This document shows, one piece after another, positions 21,778-32,648 of a DNA stretch of 64,000 nt. The notes beneath the pieces were generated by a model, which saw only the letters and a program-made list of their open reading frames with translations, did not search any database and was not told the origin of the DNA. The position numbers and the translations under genes are program-made. This stretch comes from Symmetrospora coprosmae. Taxonomy: Eukaryota > Basidiomycota > Cystobasidiomycetes > Symmetrosporaceae. How positions within the stretch are numbered: position 1 is the stretch's first letter; the number at the start of each line of letters is the position of its first letter. The DNA is taken from assembly GCA_008802785.1 (NCBI GenBank), contig VUYT01000002.1:186001-250000 (forward strand). The letters run 5' to 3'.

Positions 21778-22911
21778 ATGTACATTCTGACGCGCTTGAA
21801 GGTGGGCTCACACGCGCCATCCATGCCTGCACGACGCGTGACACTGACAAGCGAGCTCGGCCGTCCTGGAACACCCTGCAGGACACGCTGAAGATAGAGC
21901 CGACGGATTTCGGCAAGGACACCGAGACGGCTCTCAAGCACGAGATCAACAGGAAGTACACCAACAAGGTGTGTCTAGGTGTGCCGCTGTCGGTGCGACG
22001 CGTCACTGACCGCTGCTCTGGCTCGTCCGCAGGTCCTGCCGAATGTCGGGCTGTGTGTGGCGATGTTCGAGATCGACGACTGCTCGGAAGGCATCATTCT
22101 GCAGGGCGACGGGAGCATCTTCTACAAGGGTGCGAGCTGGTACCGCTGTGCGGTAGGAATCGGGCGCGGACTGAGCATTGCGTGCTCCTCCGCCAGTCAT
22201 CTTCCGGATGGTCGTCTTCAAGCCTTTTGCAGATGAGATCCTGCTCGGCAAGGTGTCAAAGTCAAGCAGGGATGGCGTCAAGTGTGAGTTCTTCCGTTTT
22301 GTCTTCAGGCTGCGCTCTGGCTGACCTGCAGTCCCGGCCATGCTCCTAGTCTCGTTGAACTTCTTCGACGACTGCTGGATCCCGCATTGGCGCCTCCCGC
22401 CAAACACTGCCTTGTGCGTCCCGCTGAGCCCACGAGAAGCACCCCTGACTCCCCTAACCTGCTTCCGCTCACCAACTGCAGCGACCCCACCCGCTCAGAG
22501 TGGTACTGGGTCCCCGAGGCCGAAGATGACGAGGGCAACCCCGTCAACCTGGCCAAAGTGCCGGAAGACGAGCGCTTCTACATCATTGCGGGCGAGACGA
22601 TCCGCGTGCGCATCACGTCCGAGAGCTTCAACGACACTACCCCGAAGTCGGCGCCAAAGCCGCCTCCGCCGACACAGGGGCCCACGGGACCCACGGGCGC
22701 GAGTACAGGCGCGCCAGACACGCACGCAGATGCGCACGCACAGGCAGCTGCGAGTGCGCCGTCCGGGCCGCCGGCGTATAGCATAGAGGCGAGCATACAG
22801 GAGCAAGGGCTCGGCTTGCTCAATTGGTGGATCGTGCCTGAACAGGACGACGGGGCCGAGGGCGAGGCGGGTGATGAGGAGAATGGAGACGCGTCAGCAA
22901 TGGAGGAGTAG
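21778..22911 (+). CDS. RPC25: RNA polymerase III subunit RPC8 (Rpc25)
   Basis: Stalk subunit of RNA polymerase III, partner of Rpc17 and homologue of Rpb7. Exons: 21778-21801, 21882-21968, 22033-22129, 22197-22283, 22350-22413, 22482-22911. The N-terminal domain reads MYILTRLKDTLKIEPTDF, then VLPNVGLCVAMFEIDD and a GDGSIFYKG turn. The S1/OB-like C-terminal part holds FRMVVFKPFADEILLGKV, SLNFFDDCWIP and the typical acidic W-rich segment SEWYWVPEAEDDEGNP, ending with ERFYIIAGETIRVRITSE. An insertion rich in Pro, Gly, Thr and Ala (about 22655-22770) lies before the conserved GLLNWWIVPEQ tail. Such an insert is larger than in yeast. Confidence 0.93.
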
Positions 22912-23088
22912 TCTCTGGCGTATGCTGTCGGGGAAGTCGGTCTCGCGGAGATCTATATATATATATACGCCTTGTCGTTTCATACCCGCTCTTTAACGTG
23001 CTGCACGCTAGCTGCTTGCGTTGTGCTGTACCCAGCTCTGACAACACTGATCGATGGCTGCATCTCCTTCCTTGGCGCGACCCGTCTT
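22912..23088. repeat. Convergent spacer with (TA)n microsatellite
   Basis: Tail-to-tail spacer. A short TA dinucleotide run lies at about 22954-22970. Nothing else was recognised. Confidence 0.4.
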
Positions 23089-26000
23089 TCACACCATCCG
23101 AGTCCCTGTGCTTGTATCCTCTCTGCGCAGCTCGATCCATGGCCCGCCTTGTCCAAGCTTACCGAGCGTCGTCGGACCGACTGGCAGCAACTGCATCAAA
23201 CGCGCCACCTGCCATGCCACAACCTGTCAGAAGGGAACACACGGGGCATAGATACTTGATCCCTACCTTCTCGTTGGCCTCTGGCGCCCGGTCCTTCCAT
23301 CTGCCGGCGGATAGGCAAATGTATGCGTTCTGGAGCTCCTCGTGGAGCTGACCCTGCATGGAGCCGGGAGCCGCGCCATCTAGTATATGGACGAGCCTAG
23401 TCGTGACGGTAGACGAGAGGAAGACATGCGCTGTCCAGTGGGTTCAGAGGCGCACGAGGATCAGTATGAATACTGACAGTATGCGTCAAAGATGCTCACC
23501 CATTGATTCGCTTGTCGAGGCCAGAAAGGTACGGAGGGCGAGCAGCTCCGCCGCGTCCTGCTATTGGGCAGATACGCCATGTCGATTTCTGCATTTGTGT
23601 AACAGCAGACAGGGAGTAGGCCAGACATGGAACCCACCAGAGCCTTTGCTGACGTTGGAGACCGCACAGCTTGCGTCCTAAGGTGATGGGCAACCAGCAA
23701 TGCCACCGCAGGCGACGTGTCTTGCAGGACCCTGGCGTGCCTGATGTAAAGACCAGCTAGGATGTCTGCATCGCAACATCGGGTCAGATCAGTTAATCAT
23801 GCCCACAGCTCGCCTTGCGCCAGATTATCACTGACTGCAGTGAAGGCTCCGATGACGTCCGAAAGCCTGCGGCCGCTCAAGGAGGTTCACGATGTATTCT
23901 TGCACCTTCTTCGTGTGCAATGTTGGGCGTCCGAGTCGCACAAAGAGTTGGAGGGCAAGTGCCAGTAGGACTTCTTCGTCACTTGTCAGAGCGCGCTTGG
24001 CGAAAATGGAGTCGAGGATCTTAATGAGCGTGCTGAGTAAAAGGAAAGGCGAGCCCGTAACTTCCGACGCTGCAGACATCTCCCGGATGAGTGGGTCAAT
24101 GCGATGATATGGTGGGAGGGCAGAACCAGGCCCACCTTTCTCCGGGATGCGCTCGAGCAGGAACAGCAGGGTGCTCATCGCTTGCTTAAGGACGAGGCTA
24201 TGTTTTGGGCTGTCTGGGATGGCGGTATTGAGGAATATAGCTGATGCTTGCAGCAGCTCTTGCGTGTCTGTCACACGGAGCTATGCTTCAGCAGCATTTC
24301 TCTGACGACGCCGCTACACCCCGGCGACCTACAAGCAGCAAAGGCGAAGTCAGCGGGGAGGGCAGCCGAGAGGATGATGGGAGGGACAGCTGCGAGTAGC
24401 AAAAGCAGAATATTTCGACCTGCCAGCGCAAACTCCATGTCGGTGAGCCGGGAATGACGGGACTGGGATGGGGTGTCCATAGGACTCACACGAACCCTGA
24501 CTTGCTGATAGGTGCAATAGCGCTGTTCTAGCGGCATACGCGACGAACTTGCTCCCAGAGCAGTCGTTGCTGTGGATGAGCAGGATAGCGAGGGAAGCCA
24601 GGCTATCCAGAAGCTTCGGTTCGGACGCGTCGCTCTGTAGAGCCCGGTCGAGAAGATACTAGGAAAGGAGGAGCACCTTGAGCGAGCTACGTCCAGACCC
24701 AGCGTATACACATCACTCACCGTTAGATGCGGCTCATACAGCGCGATGTCGTCTATCACGTCTTCGAGGACAGCACTGGAGTGTACAGACGCCGCGGCTG
24801 CGAGACCGGGAGGAAGGGTGATCGCACTGCCCTCCCCCGCGAGGCCCGTTGTGCTGAAATGCGCCAGCAGCCAATAGGACACCTATTGGGGGAAGCATAT
24901 AGCCGGTTTTCAGAGCTCAGATGTCACACGTGCAGCTATGGGGGACCATTGCGCACGCACCAGCTGGTGGACCGCCTCGGCAGGAATGCCGTTCGTGCGA
25001 GTCTCTTCCGTGATCCAGGGAAGGACGACTTTGCCGTGAGACGAGCAGACGAGGAGCATCGGAAGCCCATCATTATCCGCTTGGCCGTTCAGGACCGTGG
25101 CGAGCATGTCGAGGCTCTTTGCGAGGATATGCGGTCGGAAAGGAATCGGCCTGTTCGCCCTCTTGTGGAGGGCATGCTCGCGCTGGAACAGCGCACGCAT
25201 CCTTCAGTCAAGATCAGTACGTCTCTGTCAGGCACTCGCTTACAGCGAGGAGATACAGCGCGAAAACGGCATGCTGCATCGGAATTGTCGATGAGTTGGG
25301 TAGCGACATGACGAGCGATTCTATCCAGGCCGCGTCCAGATCACAGTCGGCGCCCTCTCTGACGTTGGTCGAGCCGAGATCTTTTTCGTGTGATATCAGT
25401 GCATCGGCGTACACGAAGGCCAGCATGGCAGTTCGAGTTGCGGTGCCATCGAGGGTACGTCTAGCCCACTTGTGCGGTTCTGTATACGTCCAAGCTCCGA
25501 CTGTTACTTCGACGCTCATGTGTGCGCGGGCTGACTCAGGTATTGGACTGACCTTGAAGATCGAGAATCCTGGCCAATGTCTCAGCATTCGGTCCGTCCG
25601 TCTCGCTGCCGGGGGAATTCGATAATGGCTCCGACACATCGAGCTGGTCGTCTTCGATAAAGTCGAGGATGTGGCCGAGGGCGATCGACACAATGTCTAC
25701 GAGATTCGGGTCTACAATGCCTGTCTCTTCCTGTGCAAACTGGCGGAAGAAGGTGCGTACCTCGAAGAGCTTGGCTACGAAGGTCAGGGAGACTGCAGGC
25801 GTTGATTAGCTCACATCAGCAAAGTAGGACGCGTCACTTCCTGCTTAGAGGGCTCACGGAATGTTCGCAGGAAGCTAGCTATCGCCTGCATGACCTCTTG
25901 CTCGATGCAGTCGAGCAGGATGCGCTGAAAGGTGATTCGGGCCTCTCGCAGAGCATCAAAGAAGCCGATGATGGACTGGAGTGCCTCTCCAGCTTCCTGT

Positions 26001-26383
26001 AGAGCAGGACGGACCTGGTTGAGAGGATGAGTGGTTTGCCTTTCGTCGCCGTAGAACGGCGCGGAGAGGGTGGAAAGGAGTGAGGATACATCGAGCTCCT
26101 GCAGCTGTGCTGTAGCGCTAAGGAGATACTGCTCTTCGTCGTCTATCTCACTGTAGCCGCTGGTGTCCGACAAGGATGGTTTGTTACGTGAGGGGAGGTG
26201 CGGACTGCTCATGCTCATATCATCATAGGCGCGTCCTCCTGTGGCGCCTGCGAGCTGCTGGAAGCGAGGTGGGTAGGCTGGATGTAGCCGTTCAGACGCG
26301 ACCGAGTACTGCGTTGCGTCGTCGTCGTCGTCGTTCTCTGTTTCTGCGGAGCTGGAGGGTGCTGTGCTATCACGCATCTGCAT
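23089..26383 (-). CDS. Large helical protein of unknown function (12 exons, one frame break)
   Basis: Not recognised; it looks like an all-helical repeat (HEAT/ARM-like) protein of about 860 residues. Exons, all phase-consistent: 25858-26383, 25553-25792, 25244-25479, 24961-25182, 24721-24882, 24490-24658, 24333-24419, 23814-24267, 23638-23765, 23500-23560, 23267-23430, 23089-23223. The N-terminus is acidic and disordered (ENDDDDD), then helical (QSIIGFFDALREARITFQRI). Exon 23814-24267 is one nucleotide out: the frame TLHTKKVQEYIVNLL must change near 23875-23890 to give SGRRLSDVIGAFTAV. That second frame exits through a GC-AG intron (23766-23813) into the correct phase of the next exon. Start 26383 is chosen over the more upstream in-frame Met at 26455, which would add a hydrophobic, poorly coding stretch. 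Confidence 0.7.
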
Positions 26384-26725
26384 ATTGGTCGCTCTGCAAC
26401 TCAGGTGGGAAGGGAAGGGGAGAGAGAGATGGAGGGCGAGGGTGAAGGAAAACACTCAGGGCGAAAACAGAGGGTATTACGGAGCAGCAGCAGCTAGTTG
26501 GGAGCGGTGTGATGTTATACAGCAGAGTCGAGCCAAGGCAGGTCCAGAGGAGCATCTAGCTCCTGGCTCATACGCTCGATCATCTGCCAGCGGGAGCTCC
26601 GGCAGGGACAGGGCGTCACCGCTCTTCTGTGCCTCCACTCTCATCCCTTTCATCTTCCTCTCAACTAGAAGGAACGAGCACTCTCAAGTCTATCCACACA
26701 CGCACACCCGCACGCCATACTCAGC
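26384..26725. promoter_or_regulatory. Short divergent promoter
   Basis: About 340 bp separates the two divergent starts, so the genes must share or abut promoter elements. A CT-rich stretch precedes the F-box start. No TATA was recognised. Confidence 0.4.
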
Positions 26726-27721
26726 ATGTCCCACGACCTGCTCCATGAAGCGCTCATGCGCAAGATGCGGATGGACGCGGCCATGCGCGGGGAGGAAGCA
26801 CGTTCTCCACCCATGTCGTCCACCTCTGGGCGATCCGAGCACGGCAACGACAGCGAGGACGAGGACGAGCGCATCAGCGTGCGGAGCAGCAGTGGCAACC
26901 ACTACGACAGCGTGTACACGCCCGTGCACACGCGGCCCGGGACGCCGACGGGCACTCCAAGGCGGGGACGCCTGGCAGCAGGAGGAGCAGCAACGCCCGG
27001 TGACAGCCGGTCCACCTCGCCGACCGGCACAGGCAGCAGGATGGCAAAGAAGCGTGCGCAGGAGGAGCAGGAGCGCAAGAGCAGCAGGGATCCCCTGCGC
27101 AGATTCGAGAACGACGTCAGCAGCAGAATCTTCTGCGAGCTGGACGAGCAGGCACTAGCGCGGTGTCTGCGCGTGTCAAAGAGATGGCAGCGCTCTGCAA
27201 CCATAAGTGGGTCCTTCTGTGACGGGACTGAATGCTACGCAGGCCCTTGTGCTGCTCACACGCTTGTCCCCAAAACCTCTCCAGACTGGGCGTGGTATCT
27301 CCGCTTCCACCACCGTCGCTCCAACGCCCCTCTGAACCGCGAGCCGATCTGGACGCGCAAAGAGTCCAAGGAGAACTGGGCCCAGCGGTACCGATCTGCA
27401 TTCACTCTCAACGGCCTGCAGTTTGCGACTGCCATCGAAGCCGACATTGAAAAGGCTCGCAGCGACGGGTATCGCACGCCGAAAGAGCTGCAGGAGGAGC
27501 GGTGGGCCCTGGAAGCTGGGTCGACGCATGGGAACGTCCCAGGCGCGGGAGGGGTCGGATCTGGCAGCAGCACCCTCAATAACGTCTTTGGAGGCGACCG
27601 CAATGCCGCGCGGGACTACTACAAGGGTCTCGGAGGGCGGACAAAGATTAAGGGTAGCGACAGAGGTGGAGCAACCGGGCCTCGAGACCGGACTGCGTAT
27701 GGCGAGGAGGACTACTACTAG
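26726..27721 (+). CDS. F-box domain protein
   Basis: Probable SCF adaptor. The disordered, charged N-terminus (DSEDEDERISVRSSS) precedes the F-box NDVSSRIFCELDEQALARCL then RVSKRWQRSATI. This runs into NWAWYLRFHHRRSNAPLNRE and WTRKESKENWAQRYR, a pattern of basidiomycete F-box proteins. Exons 26726-27206 and 27285-27721. The 78-nt intron (27207-27284) has no stop and is a multiple of three, so an unspliced message would also be translatable. Splicing is preferred because it gives the usual W-W-Y/F-LRF continuation. The C-terminus is Gly/Asn-rich and ends GEEDYY. Substrate unknown. Confidence 0.78.
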   Translation: MSHDLLHEALMRKMRMDAAMRGEEARSPPMSSTSGRSEHGNDSEDEDERISVRSSSGNHYDSVYTPVHTRPGTPTGTPRRGRLAAGGAATPGDSRSTSPTGTGSRMAKKRAQEEQERKSSRDPLRRFENDVSSRIFCELDEQALARCLRVSKRWQRSATISGSFCDGTECYAGPCAAHTLVPKTSPDWAWYLRFHHRRSNAPLNREPIWTRKESKENWAQRYRSAFTLNGLQFATAIEADIEKARSDGYRTPKELQEERWALEAGSTHGNVPGAGGVGSGSSTLNNVFGGDRNAARDYYKGLGGRTKIKGSDRGGATGPRDRTAYGEEDYY

Positions 27722-27960
27722 GGCGGATGCTGTGATGCTGAGATTATCGTTGTAGTATCCATCTATCGTGTGCTTGCTTGCTTGCTCGCTTGGTCTGTTC
27801 TGCATCCATCTTGTGCCTATCTGGCCCTCTGTGGCGGACGCATTTCACGCGTATCTTTCTGTCTCGAACAAGCAAGGGGGTCGTCCATCTCATCCCTGTG
27901 GAGGAGCGCACATCCCCACTCCGCACTGCGCATCAGAAGGGACGGAGAAAGGAACAGCCA
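27722..27960. other. Spacer between same-strand genes
   Basis: 3' UTR of the F-box gene and promoter of the J-protein gene. It contains a short TGCT-repeat stretch near 27771-27790. No other signal was recognised. Confidence 0.3.
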
Positions 27961-29517
27961 TGGTGCTCAGCTACTTGACATCGTACGCCTCGTCCTACGT
28001 GTACTCGACACCGTCCACTTCAGCGGGCGCTGCGGGACCACAACCCTCGCGAAGCAACAGCGTCCGCAAGGCTCCAAGGCGGACAGCAGCCTCCCGACAG
28101 CAGCAGCATCAGCATCAGCATCAGCATCAGCACGCAGGGACCAGCAATAGCAGCACGTCCACATCTGCCTCTACCCGGCGCGTCCGGCAGCGCACGGCAG
28201 AGTCGAAGGATGCAGCTACAGCGACAGCGGCAGCGAAGCAGAGGCCCGAGACTGTCCCTGAGCGCCGCGGCGAGGACGATCTACGTCTGAATGACAGTGA
28301 CGACGACGACGACCCAGCGCTGGCCATCATCGACTACCTCAACAGCACACCCTCCTTCTACGATGTCGTCGGGGTGCATCGCGACTTCAAGTCGACCGAG
28401 GAGCTGCGGCGAGCGTACATGGCGCGGTGTCGAGTGTGTCACCCGGAGTGAGCGCATGCATGCGGCGACGGGGCTTGCCCGCCTTGCGTATGTTTAGCAT
28501 ACAGGCTGACTCGTCGCATCTACAACGCACAAACAGCAAATTCCCGCACTATGCTGAAGACGCGACATCCGCGTTCCAGAGGGTGTCGCTGGCGTACCAG
28601 ACGCTCAGCAAGCCGAGCAGTCGCCGCGCGTACGACCTGTCTGGCGCGGGTGCATACGGCAGCGGGGGCACAATGGGCGCAGATGGACTAGATTCAGGTC
28701 CGTCTCCGAGCAGAAGCAGAAGAAACATCCCGTCGCAACTGGAGCGACGCGGAACCCCAGCTGATGCCCCTCGTTCGCCACTTGCCCTGTTTTTTTTTAA
28801 CGCAGACTTCGGAGACGAGACGCTGCACGGCGTGCTGTACACCATGTACTGCGAGTTTCTTGAAAAAGGCGACTTTGAGATGGTCAGAGTCCTTGTCGAA
28901 GCGCTCAACGCGAGCAATCCGGGCCTGAATCTGGGCGACGACGCGATAGAAGGGATTGAAGGAGCGCTGCGGCGTCTGCGGGGCATCCTGCTTGGTGGGT
29001 CTCGAACTCGACTGTCATCGACAGGGATTTGACCTCCCGCTAAAAGTCTATCTGTGATGTGCAGTCGGCGCAAAGCACTTCCGCATCGTCCGCTTCGAGC
29101 TCATCAAGCTGTACGAGATCCAGCACGACCTCCGGCAGCTCTCGTATTTCGACGTCTTTGGGCGGCTCCGGCTGAGCTTGCAGCTTGCACGCGTGACGCT
29201 CAGTATTCCCATGGCCATTGATCGGGCGATGAAGGAGGAAGGTGGTGACGAGGAGGCGGCCGAGCGGGAAGGGATCGACGGTGATGGACCGAACGGGCTT
29301 GTGGAAGGGGGATATGCGGGAGGGGATGGAGAAGAAGGGAGTATTGTCAGGCGGGGGTTGCTCGGACCGCGCGTCGCCGGTGTGCTGGGACTGGTGAGGG
29401 CAAGGTGCTGGAGTGCCGGGCTGGAAGCTGGAGATGTGTGGCTGACCCTTTGCGATCTTGGGCTTCCATCACACACAGGCCGTCGCGATACTCGAAAAGG
29501 GCGAGCGCATCATCTGA
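27961..29517 (+). CDS. J-domain (DnaJ-like) co-chaperone
   Basis: Hsp70 co-chaperone of the J-domain class without zinc finger. The N-terminus carries a His/Gln repeat (CAGCAT-type codons) and an acidic run (NDSDDDDD). The J-domain runs from PSFYDVVGVHRDFKST through ELRRAYMARCRVCHP to AFQRVSLAYQTLSKPSSRRAYD. The catalytic HPD is created only at the splice junction: exon 1 ends CACCCGGA and exon 2 begins C-AAA, giving HPDK. Exons 27961-28447, 28537-28994, 29065-29393, 29479-29517. A poly-T tract and CGCAG acceptor at 28790-28805 suggest a further stopless 108-nt intron (28698-28805). The C-terminal helical region (HFRIVRFELIKLYEIQHDL, RVTLSIPMAID) resembles uncharacterised fungal J-proteins. 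It ends AVAILEKGERII. Confidence 0.85.
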
Positions 29518-29873
29518 TGACAGCCGCATGCATGCGCAAAGGCCTTGGAGGCCCGTCCCTTATGTTTTCCTCTTCCCTTCTCCGGTACCCATGTAGCCCT
29601 CTTTGCCCTTCGGCATCGGTCTCAGCCGAGCCCCAGCTGTATCGAATCGGCGAAGTGTCTACGTGATTCGTACAGTGATGTTGTAGCATCTCAGCATCTC
29701 AGCGGCTGATATTATGCAGGGCATGCATGCTGTCGTATGTCCAAAGTCGTCCCTTCTCGTCCCTGAGCGCTTTATGATATCACGGGATCTCCGCTTCCCA
29801 CTGCCGCCTGCTGCTCTCCGCTGCTCGTCCTGCCGACGACATCATCTCAAAGTGCACGCACACTCGTACCAGA
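29518..29873. promoter_or_regulatory. Spacer between same-strand genes
   Basis: About 350 bp holding the 3' end of the J-protein gene and the promoter/leader of the oxysterol-binding protein gene. A TCAGCATCTCAGC repeat lies near 29685-29705. Nothing coding was recognised. Confidence 0.35.
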
Positions 29874-32542
29874 ATGGCGTCGACACTGCAGCACCCGCCA
29901 GTCTTCCAGGGCTTTATGGAGAAGAAGAAGAGGAAAGCGCTGCAGGGCTACGCCAAGCGCTAGTCAGTCTGTGCTGTCCTGTTTGGCAAGCCTGCGAGCG
30001 GGAGCGGGCGAGCGCGGCCACACGTCATGGCAGGGAGCGATGCTGACGCCCAACCTGACCACTGTGGATATCGATGCGCATACATCTGATGCAGCTTCAT
30101 CCTCGCCGCAGATGGGACGCTCACATACGCGAGGACGCAGGGAGAGAAGCAGCGGGACAGCCTCGACATCACAAAGGCCAGCATCGGGCGCAGCAAGAAG
30201 AGGCGGCACATTGTCATCGACTCGCTCGTCGAGGACAAGCTACCCTGGCACTGCAAGGCCCTCAGCGAGGAGGACTTTGAGAAGTGCGTCTCTGCTATGC
30301 GCTTGTCGTCGGCAGAAGAGGGCGGTCTTCCACTCCTGCCGCCGCGACTGACTGTCGATCCTGCTCCCCCCGCTGTTGTGCTGACTGGGTACGGAAAGAT
30401 GGACCGCAGCCTTCCACAATTTTTCGCACGTCAAGGAGTCCGAGACAAAGAGCGCCTCGGATGCTCTTGTGCAGGCAAACACTGGCTCCGCCGTCCCCGC
30501 AACCAGCAGCGGCGGTGCGTCCGGCTCGCGAACATCGCAGGAGCAGCTCATCAGCAGCCAGAATGCGAACGACCTCGTCGAGCTCCTCAGTCAGATGACG
30601 GTCACGATCCGCAACCTCGAGAAGGTCGCACAGCAGATCACTGGATACTCTGCTGCGGGCTCGCAGCAGCAGGAATCTGCTGAAGCGCCGCATTCGACTA
30701 CGGGCGCCGCATACGCAACAGTCGGCAAGCTCGTCTCGTCCGTCACGAGCACCCTCGCCGGCGCTGCCGGATCGTCTTCGGCCCTCGATGTGCCGCAGCT
30801 CATTACGTCCATGGACACGCTCAAGACGCAGCACCGGCGTGCGCTGAGCATTCTCGAGGCTGCCCACGTCGTCAACGACCAGGAGATTGTCCAGCATCTC
30901 GACCGCGCAGAGTCCATCGCAGAGTCCGACTACCAGGACGCAGAGTCCGGCTACGCGTACGATCTCGACGACACCGAGCTCTCGCTCACGCGGAGCAGGG
31001 ACAGCGACGCCTCGTCATCGTCATACGGCTCGACCAGCAGCAGCGGGTACGACTCTTCCTCCTCGGCGGACGAGAGCGGCGACGAGAGCGACGATGCTAC
31101 GTTCAACGATGCGAGCTCGACGCGCAGCGACAGGACGGAGGACGGAAAGAACGGGCCCGTCTCTAGTAAGGACGTCAAGCGGAGGACAAAACTGCCCGCA
31201 CCGGTCGGCGAGGAGGTCTCGATGTTCGGTCTGCTCAAGAAGAACATGGGCAAGGTACGTGGAAAGGCACCTCTCTTGCTCTGTCGGCTGACCGCAGACT
31301 GACATGCGCTGCCGCCCGACACACGCAGGACCTCTCCCGCGTCAGCATGCCCGTCGCCATCAACGAGCCGCTCAGCGCGCTCCAGAACATGGCAGAGGCG
31401 CTCGAGTACTCGGAGCTCCTCGACGCAGCCGCCAAGTCCAAGGATAGCATCGAGCGCCTCGTCCAAGTCAGCTGCTTTGCCATCTCGACGTACGCCAAGT
31501 TCAAATACCGCACGAGCAGAAAGCCATTCAACCCGCTGCTTGGCGAGACGTACGAGCTCGTCAGACCGGACAAGGGTGCGTGTCGGCCTATCTCGGCAGG
31601 AACGATGCAGCACATACGGCTGACGAACATCTCGATGCGCACACAGGCTTCAAATTCGTGGCGGAGAAAGTTTTGCACCACCCGAACTGGACGGCTTGCT
31701 ATGCACAAGGCCGCGGGTGGGAGTATACTGCGACCAGCTCCGGTGCGCAGAAGTTCTGGGGCCGAAGCTTTGAGCGTGAGTGCCATCACATGTGCATATT
31801 GTGCGGTGGACACTGACGTTAGAGGTCTTACAATATCATCCCAGTCATTCCCGAGGGCATCTCGGAGGTCCGCATCAAGGACACGGACGAAGTCTTCACC
31901 TGGACCCGCCCGCCTTCGTACGTCAAGAATATCATGTCGGGCGAGAAATACGTAGAGCACATTGGCGATCTCGAAGTGACGAACGAGGAAACGGGCGAGC
32001 GGGCCGTCATCAGCTTCAAGGAAGGCTCGTCGTGGGGTGGCGCGAGCTCACGCAACAAGATCGAAGGGCGCGTATACGACGCGCACGATAGCGTGGCCGT
32101 CGAGCTCGGCGGCAAGTGGGACGAGAGCATTTTTCGCAAGACCGGCAGCAAGAGCTCCGAGACGCTCTGGCAGATCAATGAATTCCCGCATGACGCACCG
32201 AAGTACTATGGCTTCTCGCTATTCAGCATGCAGCTCAATGAACTCACGCCGGATCTCAAGAAGGAGGGCGCACTCCCGCCCACGGACAGCAGGCTGCGGC
32301 CGGACCAGCGCTCGTTTGAGAATGGCAAGAGCGACGAGGCCGAGCAGCAGAAGCAGGCTTTGGAGGAGAAGCAGCGAGAGCGCCGCAAGCAATGGGAGAA
32401 CGCCAACCCGGGCTCAGAGCGTCCGCCCCAATTCTTCAAGCAGGGCACCGGAAAGGAAGGCGACTGGAAGTACGCTGGAGGATACTGGGAGGCCAAGGAG
32501 AAGGCCGACTGGAACAAGGACATCCAGATCTTCGAGATGTAA
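29874..32542 (+). CDS. Oxysterol-binding protein, PH-ORD type (Osh3-like)
   Basis: Lipid-transfer protein acting at membrane contact sites. Exons 29874-29962, 30095-30283, 30399-31254, 31329-31575, 31647-31775, 31845-32542 give 735 residues in one frame. The N-terminal PH domain is FQGFMEKKKRKALQGYAKRY then FILAADGTLTYAR and EEDFEKWTAAFHNFSHV. A Ser/Asp-rich, partly coiled region follows. The ORD has the family signature RKPFNPLLGETYE, the HH pair EKVLHHPNW, and the C-terminal PPTDSRLRPDQRSFENG with a charged helix. Architecture matches Osh3-type proteins lacking an evident FFAT motif. The third exon uses a weak AAG acceptor, chosen because it restores the conserved Trp of the PH C-terminal helix. 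It converges on the Utp18 gene with about 106 bp between stops. Confidence 0.9.
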
Positions 32543-32648
32543 AAGCGGACCCATTCAAACAGCTTGCTCTCGCTTGTGCATAGCGCCGAGTACTCGAGTA
32601 TACACGGAGAGACAACAATCCAACTAATATGAAACGCGGTGCAAGCGA

